Source of the DNA: RPRB01 sp035519675
Lineage (GTDB): Bacteria; Myxococcota; Myxococcia; Myxococcales; Myxococcaceae
Assembly: GCA_035519675.1 (NCBI GenBank)
Contig: DATIWB010000120.1
Location: 62,001-126,000, forward strand
DNA: 64,000 bases
Reading direction: 5' to 3'
In this document: positions 56,807-64,000 of the stretch, piece after piece
Layout of the letters: each line of letters starts with the position of its first letter
How positions within the stretch are numbered: position 1 is the stretch's first letter
Notes under the pieces: generated by a model
Seen by the model: the letters and a program-made list of their open reading frames with translations, nothing else
Told to the model about the DNA's origin: nothing
Databases searched by the model: none
Translations under genes and position numbers: made by a program

Positions 56807-59728
56807 TCAGCCACAGCCTCGGGTGTAGCTGACCTCGATCACCGCGCCCGGCGGCGGCGGGGCGCCGAAGACCACGGTGTTGGACGCCGCGTCGTAGACC
56901 CAGCCAGTGGCGGGCGTGCCGTTCGCCGTCACCGTCACCCCGGCCGAGTCCGGCGTCCCGCTCAGCGGGAAGCGGGTCTGCGCCGAGAACGCGCGACTCA
57001 CCACGTCCTGCAGCAGCGGCCCGAAGTCCGGGGCGCAGATGGACTCGATCGCCCCGCCGGTGCGGCTCGCAGCCTCGGCGTAGCGCAGTCCCTGACCCGC
57101 GGCGCTGGGGCAGGCCTGACCCGAGGGGACGATCGCGTAGAGCGATGCCCGACCCGCCGCCCCTGCGCCCTTGAGTTGCTGGAGGAACCGCACGTAGGTG
57201 GCCACCGCGTCGGGCGAGGTGTCGTCGTCGTCGCTCACCACCACCACCGCCAGCGAGGCGGTCTCGCGGTAGAAGCTCAGATTGCCGTCGTTGGCGAGCG
57301 GCGTCCGCGGGTCGTCGGCGTGATCGACCAGTGGTGGGGTGAGCGCGCGGCGCATGGCGTCCAGCCCCTGCTGCTCGTAGCCGCACTCGCCCACCTGCAC
57401 CGCCTTCTGCAATGCCTGACCGAGGTTGGGGGTGGCGCTGGTGAACTGCCGTGGCGCGCTCCCGTCGGCGGGGAAGAGCCGGCCCCCCTCGCCGCCACCC
57501 GCTCCGCCGGGACAGGCGGCGTTGGTCGGGGAGATGCCGGTGGTGGTCACCCCTACGTGGAGATCCACGCTGGTTTCCAGCGCCGCGCTGGCGAAGGCCG
57601 GCATCGCCGAGACCAGGCGCGGGCTCTCCTCGAGCATCGAGGCGGTGTTGTCGACCACGAACAGCACGTCCACCTGTCCGGGCGAGCCCTCGACGAAGCG
57701 GTCGGTCTGCCTGGCGGTGGCGCTCGACTCGCCCACCAGCGGTACCAGCAGCGGCGGGGCGAGCAGCGAGTTGTCGATGTACAGCGGCGAGAGGTTCAGG
57801 CCCGGCACGCCCGCCAGGTACTTCACGTCGAGCGAAAGGCCGGCCCCCGGGGCGAGCGTCTGCGGCAGCGGCGGGGCCAGGGCGAAGAGGAACTCCCCGT
57901 CGGTGCTCCCCGCGCCGATGACCGCGGAGTTCACCGTCACCGGCGTGCTGCAGCCGTTGACCACGTTGATCTGCCGGGTCGCCGCCGGGCAGGCGGGGCT
58001 GGCGATGCCGAAGTCCACGTAGCCGGGGTTGGCGCCGAGGCAGCTGGTTCCCACCCGGGCGGTGATCGGCACCTGGATCGGCGCCTGGGCCGTCCCGGTC
58101 ACCGTCAGCTCCCCGCGGAAGCTGCCCGGCGAGGGCGGAGCGGAGAACTGGACCTCGGAGGTGAAGTACTCGCCGGGGGCCATGCTCAGCCCGACGATGC
58201 TCCCCGCGGGCAAGCTGAACACGTTGCCCCCGGTGTCGGTGAGCCCCAGCTGCTGCAGGACGCAGACGTCCGCACCGGCGTTGAGCACCTTCGCCCCGAG
58301 AAGCGACTGCGCCCCGGGCAGCACGGTGCCGAAGTCCAGCGCCGACGGGCTGACCTGGAGGTTGCACGGCGCAGACGCCGCGGCGGTGCTCTGCAGCTGG
58401 ACGTCGACCGTCCCCCCGGGCAGCGAGGTGACGACCTGCAGCTGCTCGACGACATCGCCGGAGGTCGTGGGCACGAAGCTCACCGGGATGGCCACCGACG
58501 CCCCGGTGGTGAGCGTGACCGGATAGGGCACCGGGCCGAGCTGGAACTGGGAGCCCGCCCCGGCCAGCAGGGTGGCGGAGTCGACGGTGAACACGTCACC
58601 CGGTCCGCCACAGTTCCGGACCATGACCTGAGAGTCCGTCCGGGTCCCCACCGCGTGCTTGCCGAACTCGAGGAGCAACGGGGCAACGCAGAGCTTCGCC
58701 CCACCGCCCGCGCCTCGCACCGGGATGGACAGCGTGGGGTTTCGTACGCTGCTCACCGTCAGGACCACGGTCCCGGTGGCCGGGCCGAGGTGGGTGCTGA
58801 GGTACTCGAGATCCACGCTCGCCGTGGCTCCCCCGGGGATGACCAGCGGCAGCGGCGTCCCTCCGCTGGAGAAGTCCGGGTCCGACCCGGGGGCGAGGGC
58901 CAGCGCGCTCACCGTGACCGGCTCGGTGGAGAGGTTGTGGACCACCGCCACCGAGGTCGCGGCAAAGTCGGTGGGCACCTGGCCGAAGTCCACCGAGGGC
59001 GGCTCGGCCACCAGCGCCTGCAGCAGGCCCTCGCCGGTGAGGGTCACCAGCACGTCCCCGCAGCCCTTGCACCGGCTCACCGCCAGGGCGGCCCGCTTCA
59101 GACCGGCGCGGTGGGGATGGAAGCTCACCTCCTGGGTCCGGGTCTCGCCGGGCTGGAGCGTGAGCGGGGACATGGAGAACTCGTCCCCGCCGGCTCCGAC
59201 AATGCGCCCGCTGACCTCCACCACCAGCGGGCTCGGATTGGAGAAGGTGAGCTGCTTCACCTTCTCCGCGCCGACCTCGATCTTCCCGAAGTCGAGCGCG
59301 TCCTCCCTCAGCGCCGCCTGCGCATCCACGCCCTCCCCGCGCAGTGCCACCGCCGCCTGGGGCGAGGTGATGCTGTCGGTGGTGACCAGCAGCGTGCCGG
59401 AGACGGGCCCCGGCGCCCCGGGCCGGAAGACGACCCCACCCTTCACCGTCTGACCGGGGAGGATCGCGCTCTGGCCCGGCACGTCGACCCGCCAGCTGCT
59501 CCCCGACGACCCCTGGATGCTGACGCCGGTGAGGTCGAGCCGTCCCCGCCCCCGGTTGCGGAGGGTGACCGGCAAGGTGCGCTCGTCGTGTACCGCGACC
59601 TGCTGGAAGTCGAGCGCGGCCGGAGCCAGCTCCAGGGCCCCGTCCACGCTGACGGTGTTCCGACGATCCCCGCAGCCGGCGAGCAGGCACACCAGCACCC
59701 AGCACGTGCGCCGAAGTACCCTCCCCAT
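56807..59728 (-). CDS. Choice-of-anchor D and VWA-domain lipoprotein
   Basis: This 973-aa lipoprotein has a signal ending in the lipobox LAGC (Cys19). Residues about 25-640 are repeated immunoglobulin-like choice-of-anchor/ASPM-SPD-2-Hydin-type units (each with FGxV...GTxxxxxVxVxN), and residues about 690-920 are a von Willebrand A domain with MIDAS DNTASM and DLHVGVTTTG, followed by a short C-terminal beta region. It is probably an outer-surface adhesin or matrix protein. It is transcribed in the same direction as the kinase gene but 157 nt downstream of it and independent. Confidence 0.75.
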   Translation of the reverse strand: MGRVLRRTCWVLVCLLAGCGDRRNTVSVDGALELAPAALDFQQVAVHDERTLPVTLRNRGRGRLDLTGVSIQGSSGSSWRVDVPGQSAILPGQTVKGGVVFRPGAPGPVSGTLLVTTDSITSPQAAVALRGEGVDAQAALREDALDFGKIEVGAEKVKQLTFSNPSPLVVEVSGRIVGAGGDEFSMSPLTLQPGETRTQEVSFHPHRAGLKRAALAVSRCKGCGDVLVTLTGEGLLQALVAEPPSVDFGQVPTDFAATSVAVVHNLSTEPVTVSALALAPGSDPDFSSGGTPLPLVIPGGATASVDLEYLSTHLGPATGTVVLTVSSVRNPTLSIPVRGAGGGAKLCVAPLLLEFGKHAVGTRTDSQVMVRNCGGPGDVFTVDSATLLAGAGSQFQLGPVPYPVTLTTGASVAIPVSFVPTTSGDVVEQLQVVTSLPGGTVDVQLQSTAAASAPCNLQVSPSALDFGTVLPGAQSLLGAKVLNAGADVCVLQQLGLTDTGGNVFSLPAGSIVGLSMAPGEYFTSEVQFSAPPSPGSFRGELTVTGTAQAPIQVPITARVGTSCLGANPGYVDFGIASPACPAATRQINVVNGCSTPVTVNSAVIGAGSTDGEFLFALAPPLPQTLAPGAGLSLDVKYLAGVPGLNLSPLYIDNSLLAPPLLVPLVGESSATARQTDRFVEGSPGQVDVLFVVDNTASMLEESPRLVSAMPAFASAALETSVDLHVGVTTTGISPTNAACPGGAGGGEGGRLFPADGSAPRQFTSATPNLGQALQKAVQVGECGYEQQGLDAMRRALTPPLVDHADDPRTPLANDGNLSFYRETASLAVVVVSDDDDTSPDAVATYVRFLQQLKGAGAAGRASLYAIVPSGQACPSAAGQGLRYAEAASRTGGAIESICAPDFGPLLQDVVSRAFSAQTRFPLSGTPDSAGVTVTANGTPATGWVYDAASNTVVFGAPPPPGAVIEVSYTRGCG

Positions 59729-59834
59729 TCTCCGTGTCGACCTCCGGCCGGCAACCTAGGCACCACCCCCCGCCGCGGCAGGACCGGCCCGTCCAACAGA
59801 TGTCAGTTGACCCCGGACCGAGCCGCGGGCTGTC

Positions 59835-60386
59835 ATGGCCGCCGTGCACGAGACGACATCCGCGCGCCGGATCGCCCCGGGGCTCGCGCAGCGGCGCCGC
59901 GCGTTCTTCGCTCCCCTGCTCGCCCTCGCCCTCTGCGCCTGCGCCTCGGGCAGGAGCGAGTCGGCCGGCTCCTCCCCCGCCCCCGGCGCGGCGCCCGGCT
60001 TCGTCCGGACCGACGGGCCGTGCTGGGTGGGGGGCCGCATCACGCTCGACCCGTCGCTCCGGGCCCAGTCGACGGCCGACGAGCTGGCGAGCATCGGCTG
60101 CGACAACGTGGCGCTGGTGATGAAGACCGACGACGGAAGCACCAAGCTGGTGCACGCCGACGGGGTGCTCGCCGGCGGCTGGGGCGAGTGCCACTACCAG
60201 GTGACCGACGTCCCACCGGGTGGCGCCACCTTCTCCGGCAAGGTGGTGGCCCTCTCCATCCCGGACTACCGCTACGCGCTGGTCTCCAAGGTCGAGTTCA
60301 ACGCGGTGAAATGCGGCGGGTCCCTCGCCTCGCTGAACCAGCAGCTCGACTTCGTGCTCACGGTTCCGGACGTCCGAGGTCGGTGA
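59835..60386 (+). CDS. Small predicted lipoprotein of unknown function
   Basis: This 183-aa protein has a hydrophobic signal and the sequence ALCACASG, so lipidation at a Cys near residue 35 is likely, though the N-terminus is longer than usual. After a Ser/Pro-rich spacer comes a compact domain with cysteines at CWVGG, GCDN, ECHY and KCGG. No family was recognised. It is divergent from the VWA lipoprotein gene and its last 29 nt overlap the convergent patatin gene. The start is not certain. Confidence 0.5.
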   Translation: MAAVHETTSARRIAPGLAQRRRAFFAPLLALALCACASGRSESAGSSPAPGAAPGFVRTDGPCWVGGRITLDPSLRAQSTADELASIGCDNVALVMKTDDGSTKLVHADGVLAGGWGECHYQVTDVPPGGATFSGKVVALSIPDYRYALVSKVEFNAVKCGGSLASLNQQLDFVLTVPDVRGR

Positions 60387-63300
60387 CGGTGACCTTCTTC
60401 CGCTCCGCCCAGGGCGTGAGCCAGTAGATCATCCCGTTCAGGTCGGAGACCGACAGGGCGACGAACACGTCGTTGAACCCCGAGAGCCGGCGGACGCCCA
60501 GCGAGAGACCCAGGCGGTCCTGCAGCATCGACACTCCCACCTCCCCGCCCCAGTCGGTGCCACCGTTCCAGTGCACCGCGAGGCGCGGCCCCGCCGAGAC
60601 GGTCAGCCCGGCGAGGTGGAACGCGGGACGAAGACCGAACGTACTGCTGGTCCGCTCGCCGAACTCGATGTCCACCAGCTGCAGGGTGGAGAGCACCGAG
60701 AAGTGCGGCCCGAGCCGGAGGGCAGGCTCGATCCACGACAGCGCGAGGCCCCCTCGCGCCACGTCGAGCGCGGCCCGGTACGGCACCGCGTGCGCCGCCC
60801 AGATGGCCCACCCCGGGCCATCGGCCAGCGGAACGGAGGGGATGGTCGAGGGGTCGAGGCTGAAGCGCACCGACGAGCCGTTCACGTCGCCCCGGGTCCA
60901 GACCTCTCCGGCGGACAGGGCGAAGAGGATGCCCTTGCGCTGGCCGGTCTCCGACGGTCCCCCCGAGGTGAGCTCGATGGTGGCCGCACGGTCGAGCCCC
61001 CGCTGCAGGGTCTCGCGCCAGAACTGGGTCCGGTCCTCCACCGCCAGCCGCATCGCGCGGGACTCGGGCTTGTAGCCGGCCTCGGCGAGTGCGGTGAGGA
61101 ACTGGTCAAAGGTGACGTCCGAGATGCAGAGCGCCTCCCGATCCTGGTCGGTGCAGGGGGACTTCTGGGAGAGCAGCACGTGGCCCACGATGCCCAGCGA
61201 GCCGAGCGAGCGCGGGTCACGCGGCGGACCGAGCCAGCTCCACTCCGGCCGGGCCAGCTCCCGCTCGGTCTGGGCGCTGCTCCCGAGCGAGGCCCCGAGC
61301 TCGGCCCGGGCGAGCCAGGCGACCACCGTCGACGCCTTCTCCGAGGCCGGGATGCCGAGCAGCGCCGCGACCTGCCCCATCGCCGCCCCGACGCAGCGCT
61401 GGGTCTCGATCTGCGACAGATCCAGATCCCAGCTGCTCGCCAGCCGGACCGGCGCGGCGCGCGTCTGCTCGGCCGGGTCCTGTTCGCGGCAGACGAACAG
61501 CGCCGCCGAGTGGAGGCCGTCGTAGACGCCGGCGTAGTAGTCGAACTCACGCAGCGGCTCGTCGAGGAACCCGGCAAAGTTGGCCAGCTGCGCGCCGGCC
61601 AGCGGGCTGAAGCGGGTGGAGAGCGCGAGTGTCCGCTCCGCGGTGCCCTCGGAGAGCAGGGTCCGGGAGTCCAGCGACACCTGGACCGTGTCCGCCGAGA
61701 GGCTCTGGAGCCGCGGCCGGAGCTGGACCAGACGGTCGAGCCGCTGCCAGGCACGAAGCAGCGGGGCGTCGACCTGAGACGGGGGGAGCTCGTCCAGCGC
61801 GGAGAGCAGCGGCAGCAGCTGGGCGATGCCGAAGAGCGTCCCTGGCGGCTCGGCCCGGACCTCCTCCAGCACCCGCCGCGCCTCGGCGGGGATGGTCCCG
61901 GGCCCGGAGCGTCCGGCCAGCGACAGCAGCGCCTCCTCGAGCTGGGCGGCGGCAACCCGCGCCGAGGACGGGCCGAGCGTCTCCGTCTGGGTGAGAGAGC
62001 CGAGGACCTCGCGCCGCAGCTGCAGCAGGCGCGCCTCGGGCAGCTCGCCGTGGCTCAGGAACCCCAGGTGCTCGGCGAGGTAGATCTCGAACAGCGAGAC
62101 GATCTCCAGCCGGTCGGCGAGCACACGCCCCATCTCGATCCGGGACCGCGGCGGGGTGGAGGCATCGAGCATCTTCCGCTCCGCGTTCTCCCGGGCGGGG
62201 TTGTTCGGGTTGCCGAAGGTGCGGCTGACCAGCGTGACCAGATCGACGATCTCGGTCTCGCTCAGCGGCTCCATCGCCCGTGCTCGCAGCGGTGGGTCGG
62301 CCTGGAGGGGATCGCCCACCGCCTCGCCCCGGAAGAAGCCGGCGCACTGCCGTCCGAGCGCCTCGGACGAGGCGTCGAGGGGACGCGGCGCGAGCCGGAG
62401 CAGACAGCTCTGCAGGGTCCGGGCGAGCCGGGCCCTCTCGGCGGGTGTCCCGTGCAGGGCCGGAGGAAGCGTTGGGCTCGGCGGCGGACCTTCGAGGTCG
62501 AGCAGCTCGCCGAGCAGCTGGAGATAATCGCGGGTCTGGCCCGAGGTGGTGAGCAGCAGCCGGCGGGTGGTGCGGTTCCAGCGACCCGCCTGCGCCGCGC
62601 GCGACAGCTCGCGGTTGCGCGCGGTCTGCACCAGATCCAGGGCGAAGGTGAGGATGGCGCCACCGCCCCGGAGGGCCGGGGTCCCCTCCTCGCGGCGCTT
62701 CGACGGCTGCAGCCGGCGGATGTCCGGATCGACGAAGAGGGCGATGAGCGGCTTCAGCACCCCCGGGCGCCAGAAGGCCTCGGACTGCTCCAGCGCGAGG
62801 CCCACTGGAGCGTTGTCGAACACTCCGCCGTCCGCGAAGCGGCGCATGCAGATCTTCAGCGCCCGGCCACCCTGGGCCGCCGAGTGCGCCTGGCACGACA
62901 GTCCGGTGAGCGGGGTTCCCCGCGGTCCGGGGCAGATGCCCTCGGGCGCCTCGGGGTCCGGACCACAGTCGGTGGCACACTCGCAGAGCACGCGCGGGCG
63001 GAAGGCGAGAGGAAAGGCCGCGGAGGCGAGCAGGGACTGGAGCACCACCTCGGGGTGCACCCCCACCTTCCCCATCTCGGCGAAGTCGGCCAGCGCGAGG
63101 CGGCTCTCGGTCGCCTCGAGCGCTCCGGGGAGGGGCTGGCGCTCGAAGCGGACCTTCCCCGCGGAGTCGATGTCGAACAGCAGGGGCAACACCGCGCGCT
63201 GCGAGGTGACCCGGAGCCCGCCCACGTCCTGCTCCAGCGGCCGGACGCGGGTGACGGTCAGCCCCATCGGGATCCGGCAGCGCGGGCGGAACGCCATCCC

Positions 63301-63747
63301 CCCGTCGAAGAGCGCCTTTTGAACCTCGACCACCACCGGCTCGAGCGCGGCGGAGGCCAGCACCGCGTCGTCGGGCCGGTACGCACGCGGGTCCTCGGGC
63401 AGGAGCGAATCCAGGCCCACGTGCAGCCATGCGCTGCGCAGCAGGTTGTCGTCGACGCTGGACCGGGCGGCGGACTCGTCGGTCTCGCAGTAGAGCGCAG
63501 CGGCGAGCAGGGCGTTGATGCTCCCGGCCGACGCGCCGGTGACACCGACCAGCCGCGGCCGGCGCCGCAGGAGCATCTCGCCCATCCGCGCCCGGAAGGC
63601 GCGTACCAGCGCCCAGTTCAGGCCGGCCTCGTAGCTGCCGAGGCTCACCCCCCCGCTGAGGGTGAGCGCGTAGCCATCCACCAGCCGGGCCTCCTCCTCC
63701 GGAGCCGGGACGGTCGCGAGGAGGACCAGGGTGAGGGGAAGCACCAT
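60358..63747 (-). CDS. Patatin-like phospholipase with very large C-terminal region
   Basis: This 1129-aa protein starts with a weak signal (VLPLTLVLLATVPA). The patatin domain covers roughly residues 25-345: glycine loop SGGVSLGSYEAG (31-42), nucleophile GASAG (71-75, Ser73) and the catalytic Asp in FADGGVFDN near residue 306, so lipid acyl hydrolase activity is likely. Beyond are a helical region (about 400-800) and a C-terminal part with beta-strand-like segments ending in NDVFVALSVSDLNG, which could be an outer-membrane barrel. No good Shine-Dalgarno precedes the ATG at 63747. Confidence 0.8.
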   Translation of the reverse strand: MVLPLTLVLLATVPAPEEEARLVDGYALTLSGGVSLGSYEAGLNWALVRAFRARMGEMLLRRRPRLVGVTGASAGSINALLAAALYCETDESAARSSVDDNLLRSAWLHVGLDSLLPEDPRAYRPDDAVLASAALEPVVVEVQKALFDGGMAFRPRCRIPMGLTVTRVRPLEQDVGGLRVTSQRAVLPLLFDIDSAGKVRFERQPLPGALEATESRLALADFAEMGKVGVHPEVVLQSLLASAAFPLAFRPRVLCECATDCGPDPEAPEGICPGPRGTPLTGLSCQAHSAAQGGRALKICMRRFADGGVFDNAPVGLALEQSEAFWRPGVLKPLIALFVDPDIRRLQPSKRREEGTPALRGGGAILTFALDLVQTARNRELSRAAQAGRWNRTTRRLLLTTSGQTRDYLQLLGELLDLEGPPPSPTLPPALHGTPAERARLARTLQSCLLRLAPRPLDASSEALGRQCAGFFRGEAVGDPLQADPPLRARAMEPLSETEIVDLVTLVSRTFGNPNNPARENAERKMLDASTPPRSRIEMGRVLADRLEIVSLFEIYLAEHLGFLSHGELPEARLLQLRREVLGSLTQTETLGPSSARVAAAQLEEALLSLAGRSGPGTIPAEARRVLEEVRAEPPGTLFGIAQLLPLLSALDELPPSQVDAPLLRAWQRLDRLVQLRPRLQSLSADTVQVSLDSRTLLSEGTAERTLALSTRFSPLAGAQLANFAGFLDEPLREFDYYAGVYDGLHSAALFVCREQDPAEQTRAAPVRLASSWDLDLSQIETQRCVGAAMGQVAALLGIPASEKASTVVAWLARAELGASLGSSAQTERELARPEWSWLGPPRDPRSLGSLGIVGHVLLSQKSPCTDQDREALCISDVTFDQFLTALAEAGYKPESRAMRLAVEDRTQFWRETLQRGLDRAATIELTSGGPSETGQRKGILFALSAGEVWTRGDVNGSSVRFSLDPSTIPSVPLADGPGWAIWAAHAVPYRAALDVARGGLALSWIEPALRLGPHFSVLSTLQLVDIEFGERTSSTFGLRPAFHLAGLTVSAGPRLAVHWNGGTDWGGEVGVSMLQDRLGLSLGVRRLSGFNDVFVALSVSDLNGMIYWLTPWAERKKVTVTDLGRPEP

Positions 63748-63862
63748 GGAGGAGGAGGCTAGGCGCTCCAGGAACTCCGAGGGTTTGCTTTTCGATGGTT
63801 GCCGCCGTCACCCGGCCGCCACATTCTGGCAGACTGATGGTGCGGGTCGAGCCGGGGGCGCG

Positions 63863-64000
63863 GTGAAGCAGGCAGTGCGGTGGATCGAGCTGGTGACGCT
63901 CTTCGGCGTGGTGCCCGCCGTGCTCGCCGCATGCGCCCGGGGGCTCTCGCTCCCCTTCCTCTTCGTGACCGGCTGGGTGTGCCTGGTGGTGCTCTGGCGT
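63863..64000 (+). CDS. Start of a membrane protein, possibly a CPBP-family protease (cut by window edge)
   Basis: Only 46 codons are present after the GTG at 63863. They encode two hydrophobic stretches (ELVTLFGVVPAVLAA and PFLFVTGWVCLVVLW) like the N-terminus of CPBP-family intramembrane metalloproteases. Active-site residues would lie outside the window, so the assignment is weak. It is divergent from the patatin gene with a 115-bp gap. Confidence 0.35.
   Translation, partial: MKQAVRWIELVTLFGVVPAVLAACARGLSLPFLFVTGWVCLVVLWR

Noticed and set aside
1..64000. Insertion sequences, CRISPR arrays, phage genes, rRNA or tRNA genes
   Set aside because: No transposase, terminal inverted repeats, spaced direct repeats, integrase or RNA gene was recognised by eye anywhere in the window.

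Overview
The window is very GC-rich, almost entirely coding, and looks like a chromosomal segment of a Myxococcota (myxobacterial, Anaeromyxobacter-like) bacterium, probably an uncultured or metagenomic one. The lineage is inferred from gene content, not from a marker gene: a Hanks-type kinase with an HRDVTPHN catalytic loop, a zinc-ribbon plus TPR giant, a sigma-region-4-like regulator, a choice-of-anchor/VWA lipoprotein, a B12-dependent ribonucleotide reductase, and a one-operon arginine pathway. The left end is unexpected for that group. Positions 1-9473 carry part of an anoxygenic photosynthesis gene cluster on the minus strand: bchI, bchD, bchO, crtE and the beginning of crtF. || Region by region. 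(1) 1-9473: bacteriochlorophyll/carotenoid genes. Between bchD and bchO sits an opposite-strand three-gene cassette (2325-6177) encoding an oxalate/formate-type MFS carrier, an oxalate-CoA ligase-like enzyme and a PanE-family reductase. Together these could take up oxalate, activate it to oxalyl-CoA and reduce it to glyoxylate. A TGT-N12-ACA palindrome of the PpsR/CrtJ type fills the spacer of a putative promoter in front of crtE. (2) 9543-16669: PLP decarboxylase, cupin, and two tandem ADOP/MacB-type permeases. (3) 17052-19805: nrdJ with a plausible promoter and a structured leader. (4) 19908-28971: small Cys-rich lipoprotein, TctCAB tricarboxylate transporter, DUF885 peptidase, glycerophosphodiesterase, M23 peptidase, DinB-like and ABM-like small proteins. 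(5) 29166-36303: arginine operon argC-argJ/argB fusion-argR-argG-argH-argF, every junction overlapping, with two ARG-box-like palindromes 21 bp apart over the argC start. The ArgB half of the fusion seems to have lost its catalytic residues. (6) 36371-40730: TetR/SDR divergent pair with a clear operator, an orphan E2 acyltransferase domain, and an AsnC-type regulator overlapping a PLP aminotransferase. (7) 40675-45527: surface polysaccharide genes (polyprenyl glycosylphosphotransferase, two GT4 glycosyltransferases, O-antigen ligase-like protein). (8) 44223-53603: an unusual tight operon purH-TPR protein-purD-lptF-lptG-ligase. (9) 53799-56649: sigma-r4-like regulator, MerR-type regulator, Ser/Thr kinase. 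(10) 56807-64000: VWA/choice-of-anchor lipoprotein, small lipoprotein, 1129-aa patatin-like secreted protein, and the start of a membrane protein cut by the window end. || No tRNA, rRNA, CRISPR array, insertion sequence or transposase was seen. All functional calls come from reading motifs and overall resemblance. No database search was run.
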